Assembly: GCA_964478225.1 (NCBI GenBank)
Contig: CAYZHM010000004.1
Span: 1 to 64,000, forward strand
Direction: 5' to 3'
Length of the DNA: 64,000 bases
DNA from: CAYZHM01 sp964478225
GTDB taxonomy: Bacteria; Pseudomonadota; Alphaproteobacteria; Micavibrionales; Micavibrionaceae
The notes under the pieces were generated by a model. The model ran no database searches. It saw only the letters and a list, made by a program, of their open reading frames with translations, and was not told the origin of the DNA. Each line of letters opens with the position of its first letter. Within the stretch, counting starts at the first letter, position 1. Of the stretch, positions 48,214 through 57,113 are shown in pieces. Position numbers and translations under genes: made by a program.

Positions 48214-49764
48214 ATGAAACTTTTAAAGGCCATGGCAACGGTTGCTGGTATGACTGCGCTTTCGCGGGTTGCCGGATTTGTTCGTGACATCTTAACAGCG
48301 TCGATTTTGGGTGCGGGGCCGATTGCGGACGCATTTTTCGTAGCCCTTAAATTGCCGAATTTTTTTAGGCGGGTGACGGCGGAGGGCGCGTTTAGCGTAT
48401 CGTTCGTGCCGATGTATTCTGGGGAGCTAGAGAAAGAGGGCGAGGAGTCGGCCAATCTGTTCGCGAACCGGGCATTTGCGATTATGTTGTGGGGGTTGTC
48501 GGCGATTACGGTTGCGGCGATTGCGTCCATGCCGCTGATTATAAACCTGATTGCACCGGGGTTTAGCGACGAGCCGCAGCGTTACAGTCTGGCGGTCGAG
48601 TTTTCGCGGGTGACGTTTCCTTATTTGTTGCTGATGTCTTTGACATCTTTGCTGGGCGGCGTGCTTAATGCGCACAACAGGTTTTGGCCGTTTGCGGTGG
48701 CACCCTTGCTGTTTAATTTATCGTTGATTGGGGCGTTGCTGGTTTCGGGGCAATTTGAAAATGCCGGTTATGCGATGTCTTGGGGTGTGGCGGCGGCGGG
48801 CGTGTTGCAGTTTTTGCTTTTGTTCCTTCAGGCCCGGCGGATTGGTTTTAAGCTGAAGATTGTTGCGCCGCGGATTACTCCCCGGATAAAAAGATTGTTT
48901 CGTCTTATGGGGCCGGGGATTGTCGGGGCGGGCGTTGTGCAGATTAATCTGTTTGCCGATATGGTCATCGGATCGTTTTTGCCGACGGGGTCGATTTCAT
49001 ATCTTTATTATGCCGACCGTTTGAACCAGTTGCCTTTGAGTACGGTGGGGATTGCGGTGGGGACGGCGTTATTACCGATGTTGTCGCGTGCGGTTGCGGC
49101 GGGGAATGAGAAAGAGGCCAAGCACCTTTTTAACCGGGCGATGGAAGTGACATTGTTGCTGGGGTTACCGGCGGCGGCGGCACTTTTGGTCGCGGCGGGG
49201 CCGATTATCAGCGTTTTATTTGCGCGCGGAGAATTTACGGAGACGGATGCAGCAATTACCAGCATGGTGCTGAAAGGTTATGCTGTGGGGTTGCCGGCGT
49301 ATATTGCGGTGAAGGTTTTTTCGACCGCATTTTGGTCGAAGCAAGATACGAAGACCCCCGTGAAAATATCGATTGTTGTCACGGTCTTGAATATCGTGCT
49401 GGCAGTAACGTTGATGCAGTTTTTGGGTGTGGCTGGGATTGCGTTTGCTACGGGGATTGTCGGATGGGTGCAGCTTGTGATGCTTTATCATGCGTTACAT
49501 ACCAAGAAAGCGAATAGTTTTGACGAGCGTTTCAAAAAATGTGCGGTTGGCATCTTGGTGTCGACAGGTGTGATGACAGGTGTGGTGATATTGTTGCAAG
49601 AGATGTTGGAGCCGATGTTTGCAACGGAAGGCGTGGGCCGTGTTATTGCGCTTGCGATCCTGATTGCCGGCGGTATGATGGCCTACGGTATGTGCGCGGT
49701 TCTAACCGGTGCAGTGGATATGAAGGAATTTAAAAAGTATTTTAAGAAGGGTAAAAAAGTATGA
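48214..49764 (+). CDS. murJ: lipid II flippase MurJ
   Basis: Exports lipid II across the inner membrane (MATE/MOP fold). 516 residues and about 14 membrane helices. The start region TALSRVAGFVRDILTASILGAG matches the family (given here as ALSRVAGFVRD and ILGAGPIADAFFVALKLPN), and FRRVTAEGAFSVSFVPMY follows. A conserved Arg-rich loop is present. trpS starts in its stop codon (ATGA overlap of four bases). Confidence 0.96.
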   Translation: MKLLKAMATVAGMTALSRVAGFVRDILTASILGAGPIADAFFVALKLPNFFRRVTAEGAFSVSFVPMYSGELEKEGEESANLFANRAFAIMLWGLSAITVAAIASMPLIINLIAPGFSDEPQRYSLAVEFSRVTFPYLLLMSLTSLLGGVLNAHNRFWPFAVAPLLFNLSLIGALLVSGQFENAGYAMSWGVAAAGVLQFLLLFLQARRIGFKLKIVAPRITPRIKRLFRLMGPGIVGAGVVQINLFADMVIGSFLPTGSISYLYYADRLNQLPLSTVGIAVGTALLPMLSRAVAAGNEKEAKHLFNRAMEVTLLLGLPAAAALLVAAGPIISVLFARGEFTETDAAITSMVLKGYAVGLPAYIAVKVFSTAFWSKQDTKTPVKISIVVTVLNIVLAVTLMQFLGVAGIAFATGIVGWVQLVMLYHALHTKKANSFDERFKKCAVGILVSTGVMTGVVILLQEMLEPMFATEGVGRVIALAILIAGGMMAYGMCAVLTGAVDMKEFKKYFKKGKKV

Positions 49765-50762
49765 AGCGGATTTTGTCGGGCATGCAGCCGACCAATAATC
49801 TTCACCTCGGGAATTATCTTGGGGCGCTGAAGAATTGGGTGAAGTTGCAGGACGAACCGAATTCGGAGTGTCTTTATATGGTCGCAGATTTGCATGCGAT
49901 CACGCAGCCTTATGATGCCAAAATCTTGCCACAGGCAACGCGGGAGATTGCCGCAGCCTTTATTGCAGGCGGGATTGATCCAAAAAAGTCGGCGATTTTT
50001 GTGCAGTCGAGCGTTGTACAGCATTCGGAGTTGATGTGGTTGCTGGCGACGATGAGCCAGATGGGAAAATTGGAAAGGATGACGCAGTTTAAGGACAAGG
50101 CGGGGAAAGATGCGGAGCGCGCCGGGTTGGGGTTGTTTGCCTATCCGGTTTTGATGGCGGCGGATATTCTGGTTTACAAGGCGACGCATGTTCCAGTGGG
50201 GGATGACCAGAAGCAGCATTTGGAGCTGAGCCGCGAGATTGCCAGCACGTTTAACACGCGCTACAAGGCAGAATTTTTTCCGCAGCCGGAACCTTATATT
50301 GTTGGGGCGGCGACGCGGGTGATGAGCCTGAAGGACGGCACAAAGAAGATGAGCAAGTCGGATGATAGTGATAATAGCCGCATTAACCTGATCGACGATG
50401 CCGACAAGATTGCCAGCAAGATTAAAAAGGCGCAGACGGATTCCGAGCCTTTGCCGGACAGTGTGAAGGGGCTTGAGGGGCGTCCGGGGGCGGATAATCT
50501 GGTGACGATTTTTGCGGCGCTGGCGGATACGACGAAAGAGGAGATTATTGCGAAGTTCGCGGGCAAGGGTTGGGGTGAGTTTAAGCCTGTGTTGGCGGCG
50601 CTGGCGGTCGAAACGCTTTCACCGATTACCAAGCGGATGAACGAGCTTTTGAAGGACCCGGGCGAAATTGACAAGGTTTTAAAGGGTGGCAATGAAAAGG
50701 CGGGGGCGATTGCGGAGAAGACGTTGGCTGAGACCAAGAAAATTATGGGATTTTGGTCTTGA
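49761..50762 (+). CDS. trpS: tryptophanyl-tRNA synthetase
   Basis: Class I synthetase. 333 residues with LHLGNYLGAL at about 14-23 (HIGH-type), YMVADLHAIT, PVGDDQKQHLELSR and KKMSKSDDS near 192 (KMSKS). Standard length. Overlaps murJ by four bases; the murJ-trpS pair is common in alphaproteobacteria. Confidence 0.97.
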   Translation: MKRILSGMQPTNNLHLGNYLGALKNWVKLQDEPNSECLYMVADLHAITQPYDAKILPQATREIAAAFIAGGIDPKKSAIFVQSSVVQHSELMWLLATMSQMGKLERMTQFKDKAGKDAERAGLGLFAYPVLMAADILVYKATHVPVGDDQKQHLELSREIASTFNTRYKAEFFPQPEPYIVGAATRVMSLKDGTKKMSKSDDSDNSRINLIDDADKIASKIKKAQTDSEPLPDSVKGLEGRPGADNLVTIFAALADTTKEEIIAKFAGKGWGEFKPVLAALAVETLSPITKRMNELLKDPGEIDKVLKGGNEKAGAIAEKTLAETKKIMGFWS

Positions 50763-50816
50763 TTTAATTCTAGCCAGATTCAAGAAAATCGGGCATAATG
50801 GTTTCTGAGGTTCCTC

Positions 50817-51473
50817 ATGAGACTTTCACATATTTTACTGTTTTTATTGGTTTTTTTGACGGCGTGCTCGACATGTAGTTGGGCGCGGGCGGAGATTGCC
50901 GTGTGGCAGGACCCTGATACTGGCGTGTCTTTGCATTATCCTGATCGCTGGGCGCGGGTCCATGATCAGGGACCTGATGATGTTTTTACCGTTGCGGCGC
51001 CGGGATTGACCGATTTTGCGGCGTGCCGCATGCGTGTGCGGGATGATAGTCGGTTTTTGACCTATCCGCGGGTCTATGCGGTGAATATTCAGCATAAGAA
51101 TTATGCCGTTGAGTTTTGGAAAGAGTATTTGGCTGAGTATGATAATGCGAAGATTGCGGCTTATGCGGATGGCGGCTTTGGCCGAGGGTTTGGTAGTGTG
51201 ATTGAAGCGACTTTTCGGCCGTCTGTCGGGACCAAAATCTGGAAAAAGGGGTTGATGGCTGCGGCGCCATATTACGATAAGCTTTATATTCTTGAATGTT
51301 CATCTTCCGCGGATTCTTTTGCGCGATGGGCGCCGGGTTTTGCCAATATTATGCGCTCGGTTGATTTCGAAAAAATTATACATGATCACATGAATGGCGA
51401 GTATCGCAGCTTTACGTGTGATCCAAGGTTAAGGATTCATGGGCGGATGCCGCAGGACATGTATATTCAATAG
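50817..51473 (+). CDS. putative secreted or lipoprotein, 218 aa
   Basis: An N-terminal signal (LLFLLVFLTACS) that can be read as a lipobox with Cys17, or as a signal cleaved after WARA. The mature part has the PsbP/DcrB-like opening TGVSLHYPDRWARV, a recognised pattern of small periplasmic proteins, and ends in IHGRMPQDMYIQ. No exact family can be given. It follows trpS by 54 bases. Confidence 0.7.
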   Translation: MRLSHILLFLLVFLTACSTCSWARAEIAVWQDPDTGVSLHYPDRWARVHDQGPDDVFTVAAPGLTDFAACRMRVRDDSRFLTYPRVYAVNIQHKNYAVEFWKEYLAEYDNAKIAAYADGGFGRGFGSVIEATFRPSVGTKIWKKGLMAAAPYYDKLYILECSSSADSFARWAPGFANIMRSVDFEKIIHDHMNGEYRSFTCDPRLRIHGRMPQDMYIQ

Positions 51474-51537
51474 CAGAATCTTTAATTGAATATCTGAATT
51501 GATTGCATTTTTTTCGTTTATTCCCTAGAACCTAGGC

Positions 51538-52461
51538 ATGCAGGTTTACCTTCCGATTGCAGAGATGGCGGTTTCGGCTGAGAGCATTTTGATGCTCAGT
51601 GCTGTGGTTGGGTTTTTATCGGGCTTGTTTGGTATTGGCGGAGGGTTTTTGACCACGCCGTTTTTGATTTTTATGGGCATTCCGCCGACGATTGCGGTGG
51701 GGACGCAGGCTTCGCAACTTGTGGCGTCGGCGACGGCGGGGGTTTTCGGGCACTGGCGGAATGGCAATGTCGATCTTAAGGTTGGCGGGATTATGCTGGG
51801 CGGGGGTTTTACCGGGACGATTATCGGAATTTTCATTTTTAAATTGCTGGAAGCTGTGGGCCAGATCGATTTTGCGATTTCATTTTTATATATTGTTTTG
51901 CTTGGTGGGATTGGTTTTTTGATGCTGTTTGAGAGCATTAAATCAACTTTTTTTAAGCCTGCGAGTATGAAAGCGGAATTTAATACGCTCAGGGTTTCGC
52001 CGTTTTTGGCTTCGTTGCCGTGGAAGATGCGATTTCCGAGATCTGGACTTTATATGAGCGCGCTGGTTCCGGGAGGTCTTGGATTTATTGGCGGTCTTTT
52101 GGCAGCGATTTTAGGAATTGGCGGCGGATTCTTTTTGGTGCCGGCGATGATTTATATTTTGGGTATGCCAACGCTTTTGGTGGCGGGAACGTCTTTGTTT
52201 CAGATGATTTTCACGACGGCGTTTGCGACGATGCTGCATGCTGTGTTGAACAATAATGTGGATGTTATGCTGGCGTTTATTCTGATTATTGGCGGAGTGA
52301 TTGGGGCACAAATTGGTGTGAGTTTTTCCGGAAAAATTAAAGGTCTGGCGGCGCGTTTGATTTTGGCCGCCATTGTGCTTGGTGTGTGCTTTCAGATGGT
52401 GGGACAAATGTTTATTGAGCCAGCGGAATTGTTCTCTTTAAGTATAAGAGGTGGGCGATGA
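51538..52461 (+). CDS. TauE/SafE-family sulfite/anion exporter
   Basis: Membrane protein of 307 residues with about eight helices. The duplicated family motif is visible as VGFLSGLFGIGGGFLTTPFLI near 24-44 (GLFGIGGGFLTTP) and GGLLAAILGIGGGFFLVPAMI near 182-202 (ILGIGGGFFLVP). Members export sulfite, sulfoacetate or other anions; the substrate is unknown here. It overlaps the TIGR02186 gene by four bases, an arrangement often seen. Confidence 0.9.
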   Translation: MQVYLPIAEMAVSAESILMLSAVVGFLSGLFGIGGGFLTTPFLIFMGIPPTIAVGTQASQLVASATAGVFGHWRNGNVDLKVGGIMLGGGFTGTIIGIFIFKLLEAVGQIDFAISFLYIVLLGGIGFLMLFESIKSTFFKPASMKAEFNTLRVSPFLASLPWKMRFPRSGLYMSALVPGGLGFIGGLLAAILGIGGGFFLVPAMIYILGMPTLLVAGTSLFQMIFTTAFATMLHAVLNNNVDVMLAFILIIGGVIGAQIGVSFSGKIKGLAARLILAAIVLGVCFQMVGQMFIEPAELFSLSIRGGR

Positions 52462-53165
52462 TGCCGAGTTTGTGGATGATTTTTGCCGCGCTTTGTGTGT
52501 GTGTTTCGGCGGCGCAGGCGGAAGAAATTGTTTTTGATACCGACCAGCGCGAGATTAACGTCGCCAGCAATTTCCATGGGGAGAATTTGGTGGTTTTTGG
52601 AAATAGACCAGGGCCGGGGGATTTGGCAGTTGTTGTTGAAGGGCCGCACAAAGAAGTTGTTGTGCGGAAAAAAGGTCGTGTTATGGGAGCATGGCTTAAC
52701 AAGAATTCTGTGACGTTTAAGAATATCCCGGTTTTTTATAATTATGCGGCGACGACAAATGTGATGGAGACTTATGATCCTGCGGTGCTTAGCCCGAGTT
52801 CGTCGGAAAAGCGGAGCAGTAAGGAGTATAAGGATTTTTATGAAGCGTTGGTTCGGACACGTGAAGACCACAATCTTTATTCTATGGCAGGGCAAGAGGT
52901 TGAAGTTTTTGAGGACGGCAGTTTGTTCCGTGCTGATTTTAAAATACCGTCGAATGTCCCCGTTGGGGATTACACCGTGTCGGTTTACTATCACGGCGAG
53001 GGCGGCGTGCTTGTGGAGAAGCATCCTTTGACGATCGCGCAAATTGGAGTGAATGCGAGTATTTTGAAGTTCTCGCAATATAATTCATTTTTGTATGGAT
53101 TGAGCTGCGTTAGTTTTGCAATGTTTGCGGGATGGTTTTCCGATAAAATCAGGCGTAGACGATAA
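52458..53165 (+). CDS. TIGR02186 family protein
   Basis: 235 residues with an N-terminal signal peptide (cut after AAQA), an extracytoplasmic beta-rich domain with FHGENLVVFGNRPGPGDLAVVVEGP, and a single C-terminal membrane helix followed by DKIRRRR. This family is a regular partner of TauE-type exporters and is thought to act with them at the periplasmic face; the role is inferred from that association. Translationally coupled to the exporter gene. Confidence 0.85.
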   Translation: MMPSLWMIFAALCVCVSAAQAEEIVFDTDQREINVASNFHGENLVVFGNRPGPGDLAVVVEGPHKEVVVRKKGRVMGAWLNKNSVTFKNIPVFYNYAATTNVMETYDPAVLSPSSSEKRSSKEYKDFYEALVRTREDHNLYSMAGQEVEVFEDGSLFRADFKIPSNVPVGDYTVSVYYHGEGGVLVEKHPLTIAQIGVNASILKFSQYNSFLYGLSCVSFAMFAGWFSDKIRRRR

Positions 53166-53180
53166 GTGAGGCAAGGGATT

Positions 53181-53651
53181 ATGAGTGATAGAGACAGAAC
53201 ATATTTGATTTTGGCTGATGGGAGTGAAGAGTTTATGGCGGCGGCTCATTATGCGGCGTTGGCAGCGAAGAAGGTTGGGGCTGGCATTGTCGTTTTGCAT
53301 GTTATGGAGGAGCCTGATTTCCAACATTGGGGCGGAATTGAAGAACGTATGCGTCAGGAGCAGCATGAGCAGGCGCAGAGATTTTTGCTTGAGGTGCAGC
53401 AGGAGATTTTTGATCTTAGCGGTATTCGGCCGCAAGTTGTTATTGAGGAAGGCAAGAAGGCCGAGCAAGTGGTGAAGGCCATTGAAAATTATCCCTCGAT
53501 TAATAAATTGATATTGGCGGCGAGCACAAATCCGTCGGGACCCGGACCTTTGATTGAATATTTTGCGGGTAAGGGGATGGATGAGTTGCGGATTACGCTC
53601 ACGATTGTGCCGGGGCATTTGAGTGCGGAGAGTATTGCAAAGCTTTTGTAA
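53181..53651 (+). CDS. universal stress protein (UspA family)
   Basis: The ATG at 53181 gives 156 residues with the Usp fold: TYLILADGSEEFMAAAHYAAL at the start, IVVLHVME, and a C-terminal ILAASTNPSGPGPLIEYF that stands for the usual nucleotide-binding G-x2-G-x9-G-S/T loop in a partly altered form. It belongs to the run TauE-TIGR02186-Usp-NfuA. Confidence 0.88.
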   Translation: MSDRDRTYLILADGSEEFMAAAHYAALAAKKVGAGIVVLHVMEEPDFQHWGGIEERMRQEQHEQAQRFLLEVQQEIFDLSGIRPQVVIEEGKKAEQVVKAIENYPSINKLILAASTNPSGPGPLIEYFAGKGMDELRITLTIVPGHLSAESIAKLL

Positions 53652-53672
53652 GAATTATTAAGGATCTGAACC

Positions 53673-54224
53673 ATGTTTATACAAACTGAAGCCACGCCTA
53701 ATCCTGCGACCGTGAAGTTTATTCCGGGCGAGGTTGTGCTGCGGAAGGGGACGGCAGAGTTTAAATCGAGACAAGAGAGCGCACGATCGCCTTTGGCGCA
53801 GCGCTTGTTTGGGTTGCAGGGTGTTGAAGGTGTTTTTTTGGGACAGGATTTTATTTCCGTGAGCAAAGCGGACGATACGGATTGGATTATGTTGAAGCCG
53901 ATGATTTTGGCGGCTTTGATGGAGCATTTTTCGACTGGCCAGCCGGTTATCCTAGAAGAGGTTGAGGAGTCTGCGGGGGATGATGAGGATGATGAGATTG
54001 TTGTGCAGATTAAGCAGCTTATTGATGAGCGTGTCCGTCCGGCGGTGATGATGGATGGTGGGGATATTGTTTTTGAGAAATTTGAAGACGGGATTGTTTA
54101 TTTGAAGATGCAAGGGGCGTGTTCTGGATGTCCTAGCTCAACCATGACATTAAAGTCAGGTATTGAGAATATGCTGAAGCATTATGTGCCGGAAGTTATT
54201 GAGGTTCGTCCTGCTGCGGATTGA
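53673..54224 (+). CDS. NfuA-like iron-sulfur cluster carrier
   Basis: 183 residues: N-terminal Nfu_N (scaffold) domain with MFIQTEATPNPATVKF and LFGLQGVEGVFLG, and a C-terminal NifU domain with RPAVMMDGGDI and the cluster-binding CSGCPSS. Delivers Fe-S clusters to target proteins. It lies after the Usp gene; in alphaproteobacteria nifU-tsaB-rimI order is common, and tsaB is found about 1.7 kb on. Its 3' end overlaps the converging deacetylase-like gene by 29 bases. Confidence 0.93.
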   Translation: MFIQTEATPNPATVKFIPGEVVLRKGTAEFKSRQESARSPLAQRLFGLQGVEGVFLGQDFISVSKADDTDWIMLKPMILAALMEHFSTGQPVILEEVEESAGDDEDDEIVVQIKQLIDERVRPAVMMDGGDIVFEKFEDGIVYLKMQGACSGCPSSTMTLKSGIENMLKHYVPEVIEVRPAAD

Positions 54225-55251
54225 TGAGCAGTATTCCAAACCATCTCCACCGATCGTCGGGGCCTGGAAGCGTACAGTTTATGCGTGTGCGGTCGTCTGA
54301 TATTGCTTGTTTGCTGCGAATTTCGATGCGCGTGTTGATGATATCGATATCAGGCTTTTCCTGGCCTGAGATAAAGCAGTTTAGTTTTTGAGCTTCGTTC
54401 TTTAGATCGTCCGGGAGGGAGAATCCTATTTGAGGGGCGTCTGATCCCAAGAGCGGCACAGGTGGCTCGATATCTGTTACGGAGAGCGGTAATGCGGTTG
54501 TGATCAGGTCAAAGCGATCGAGGTCGCCGTATTGTTCGGTTATGGTGAAGCGGGGTAGGGCGTTCATGTCAGACTTGTTGGAGATGGCGCCTGAGTTGAG
54601 TGTAAGCGCCGCCTTGAAATTGTAGGATGCGATGATGTCTTTGTATTTTTGAGAATATTCGCCGTAGGGATAAGAAAAGAATGCAGGTGTTTTGTTGAAA
54701 TTCTCGCGGTGGGTAAGCAGGGCCCGGTTCAGAGCGGAACGGATGTCTTCTTCGGATTTTTCAGAAAGGCGGTCATATGCGGGCGGAAGAATGCCGAAGG
54801 ATACTTCTTCATGATGTGACAGGGATTTGAGATCTTTCCATGTCATGTATTGGTCTGTGGTTTGCGCGGCGTTATCGGCGGCGTAGAAGATGGTGAAAGG
54901 GATATTGTGTTCGAGCAACAGAGGGATTGCGTTTTTCAGGGCTGATTTATAGGCGCCTTCAAATGTTATGGCTATTGTTTTGGGGGCGAGGGGTTGTGAT
55001 GCCTGGATGTGGCTGATTATGGCTTCCAAAGGCAGCACAATGTATGCACCGTTCAGAATTTCATCAACATGCTCTTTGAATTGATCTATGCTGATGTTGG
55101 AGTCCGGGCGTTCATCTTCACCAACCCGGCCGTAGGATAGAATTACCGCTGAGCTCTTATCTTCGGGGATAAAAGGGGCATCGTTGGCGCGTGCAAAGTT
55201 TTGCGCCCCGATTATAAAAAAAATCAAGCAAATGACTATGTTTTTTGGCAT
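54196..55251 (-). CDS. degenerate polysaccharide deacetylase-family protein
   Basis: 351 residues from the ATG at 55251, with a signal peptide (VICLIFFIIGAQNFARA). The NodB-like fold is recognisable from ILSYGRVGEDER, DQFKEHVDEI, TIAITFEGAYKSALKNAIPLLLEH, PFTIFY and FFSYPYGEYSQKYK. The catalytic pattern is broken: TFEGAY replaces TFDDGY and SFGILPPAYDRL stands where HxxxH metal ligands belong. It is therefore probably a non-catalytic periplasmic protein. The gene is divergent from the nitroreductase gene. Confidence 0.8.
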   Translation of the reverse strand: MPKNIVICLIFFIIGAQNFARANDAPFIPEDKSSAVILSYGRVGEDERPDSNISIDQFKEHVDEILNGAYIVLPLEAIISHIQASQPLAPKTIAITFEGAYKSALKNAIPLLLEHNIPFTIFYAADNAAQTTDQYMTWKDLKSLSHHEEVSFGILPPAYDRLSEKSEEDIRSALNRALLTHRENFNKTPAFFSYPYGEYSQKYKDIIASYNFKAALTLNSGAISNKSDMNALPRFTITEQYGDLDRFDLITTALPLSVTDIEPPVPLLGSDAPQIGFSLPDDLKNEAQKLNCFISGQEKPDIDIINTRIEIRSKQAISDDRTRINCTLPGPDDRWRWFGILLINPQQDEPQ

Positions 55252-55333
55252 GATGCCTTCAATAGATATTGAAATCCTGTTTTTTTCAACCATTTGTTTT
55301 AGAAGCCGTTTAACCTATGAAAGGAATTTAGTC

Positions 55334-55957
55334 ATGAGCAAGCCCGTTTTAAAGAGCGAGACGAAGGATATGGATATTTTATCGGATCAGGACTTGGATG
55401 TGATGTTCCGGGAGGCGCGTACGTATAGTACATGGCAGGATAAGGATGTTTCGGATGTTATGATCCGGGCGATTTATGATTTGCTTAAAATGGCGCCGAC
55501 AAGCGCGAATTGCTCGCCGGGCCGGGTTTTGTTCGTTAAGTCGAAGGCAGACAAAGAGCGACTGAAGCCTCATTTGGATGCCGGGAATGTTGATAAGACC
55601 ATGCAAGCGCCTGTGACGGCGATTATTGGATATGACATGAAGTTTTATGAGAAGTTGCCGCAGTTGTTTCCGCATACGAATGCGAAATCATGGTTTGAAG
55701 GAAAAGAAGCTAAAATCGCGGATACGGCCTTTCGAAATGGCACGTTGCAGGGTGGGTATTTGATTATGGCAGCGCGGGCTTTGGGCCTGGATTGCGGTCC
55801 TATGTCTGGGTTTAATGCCAAAGGTGTTAAAGAAGAGTTTTTCAAAGGACAGGATATTGAGCCGAACTTCCTGTGCAATATTGGATATGGCGATCCGTCG
55901 GGCTTGCATCCTCGTTCTCCGCGGCTTTCATTTGATGAAGCGTGTAAAATACTATAA
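55334..55957 (+). CDS. nitroreductase family protein (RutE/malonic semialdehyde reductase-like)
   Basis: Starts at the ATG at 55334 (MSKPVLKSE), ten bases from a purine-rich AAAGGA. 207 residues with the nitroreductase FMN fold: LLKMAPTSANCSPGRVLFV, TLQGGYLIMAARALGLDCGPMSGF and CNIGYGDPSGLHPRSPRLSFDE, features of the RutE/HadB group. The physiological substrate is unknown; no rut genes are nearby. tsaB follows after nine bases. Confidence 0.88.
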   Translation: MSKPVLKSETKDMDILSDQDLDVMFREARTYSTWQDKDVSDVMIRAIYDLLKMAPTSANCSPGRVLFVKSKADKERLKPHLDAGNVDKTMQAPVTAIIGYDMKFYEKLPQLFPHTNAKSWFEGKEAKIADTAFRNGTLQGGYLIMAARALGLDCGPMSGFNAKGVKEEFFKGQDIEPNFLCNIGYGDPSGLHPRSPRLSFDEACKIL

Positions 55958-55966
55958 GACGCTCTA

Positions 55967-56644
55967 ATGAGCGACGTTCAGACTGTTCTTTTTATCGATA
56001 CGGCGATGGATGCGTGCTGCGTTGGGGTTGCGGCAGGCGCTGAGTTGTATTCCGAGGTCATGCCCATGTCCAAGGGGCAGGCGGACGCGGTTTTGCCTAT
56101 GATTGGGCGATTGATGGCGCAGGCCGGGATTGGGTTTTCTGATCTGGATGTGGTGATTGCCAGTATTGGGCCGGGGACGTTTACAGGACTGCGCGCCGGG
56201 CTCGCTGTAGCGAAATCACTCGCTTTGGCTTTGGATATCCCTTTATTCGGCATTACGACGTTAAGGGCTTTGACTTTGGGCATTGAGGGGGATGTTCTCG
56301 CTATCGTGGAAAGTCGACGGGAGGAGTTTTATGTACAGGGTTTTGGGGATTTTGATCAAGCATGGCAAGACCCTTGTTTGAAGACATCGCAAGAGATTGA
56401 AGTGCTTTTGAGCAATCAGGTGTGTGTGTTGGTGGGGAATGGGTTGCCTCGATTTAAGGGGGTTTGCACAATGCCGGCGTGCGTTGTTGTTCGTGATGAT
56501 CTTGAATTTTGTGATCCCAAGCTCGTTTTGCAGGCCTTTGAAGAGAGGGCGGATGTCTTTACAAGCGATGTGCAGCCCGTTTATCTGCGCGGGGCGGATG
56601 TGAGTGTATCCAAAAATGCAACCCGGGCAATTGAAGGGCTTTAA
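55967..56644 (+). CDS. tsaB: tRNA threonylcarbamoyladenosine biosynthesis protein TsaB
   Basis: Partner of TsaD in making t6A37 in tRNAs. 225 residues with FIDTAMDACCVGVA, GIGFSDLDVVIASIGPGTFTGLRAGLAVAKSLAL (in parts: GPGTFTGLRAGLAVAK) and LAIVESRREEFYVQGF. Family length. The rimI gene that often follows is absent; mucR follows instead. Confidence 0.95.
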   Translation: MSDVQTVLFIDTAMDACCVGVAAGAELYSEVMPMSKGQADAVLPMIGRLMAQAGIGFSDLDVVIASIGPGTFTGLRAGLAVAKSLALALDIPLFGITTLRALTLGIEGDVLAIVESRREEFYVQGFGDFDQAWQDPCLKTSQEIEVLLSNQVCVLVGNGLPRFKGVCTMPACVVVRDDLEFCDPKLVLQAFEERADVFTSDVQPVYLRGADVSVSKNATRAIEGL

Positions 56645-56717
56645 TTCAAACTTGCCAGATGGGGCCAGGTTGTGAGACATTAGCATAGTAAAACTTCATA
56701 AAAGCGGAGCGAATATT

Positions 56718-57113
56718 ATGGCCGAGAATGAAAAAGAAGATCTTATGCTGTATACGACTGAGATTGTTTCCGCTTATTTTTCGAACAATACTGTGCCCAC
56801 TCAAGAAATTGCTGCTGTGATTGAGCAGGTTTATCATTCGTTGGGCGGACTTTCTGGCGGCAAGATGAGTGTGGGGCGGCCGAAGCCAGCCGTGGCCATT
56901 AATAAATCAGTGACGCCGGACTTTATTATTTGTCTGGAGGACGGCAAGCAGCTGAAGATGCTGAAGCGGCATTTAAAGACGGCCTATGATATGACGCCTG
57001 AGCAGTATCGCGAGCGTTGGGATTTGCCTTCGGATTATCCGATGACGGCGCCGAATTATGCGAAGAAGCGCAGTAAGCTGGCGAAAGATATTGGACTAGG
57101 CACTAAGTCTTAG
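56718..57113 (+). CDS. MucR/Ros-family transcriptional regulator
   Basis: 131-residue regulator of the alphaproteobacterial Ros/MucR family, with ICLEDGKQLKMLKRHL holding the zinc finger region and YDMTPEQYRERWDLPSDYPMTAPNYA the typical flanking segment. Most members carry Cys-x2-Cys/Asp and two His; here Cys, Asp and His are present in the variant DG form. Members control exopolysaccharide, motility and cell-cycle genes. GCGGAGCG lies about 12 bases before the ATG. Converges with proC. Confidence 0.94.
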   Translation: MAENEKEDLMLYTTEIVSAYFSNNTVPTQEIAAVIEQVYHSLGGLSGGKMSVGRPKPAVAINKSVTPDFIICLEDGKQLKMLKRHLKTAYDMTPEQYRERWDLPSDYPMTAPNYAKKRSKLAKDIGLGTKS

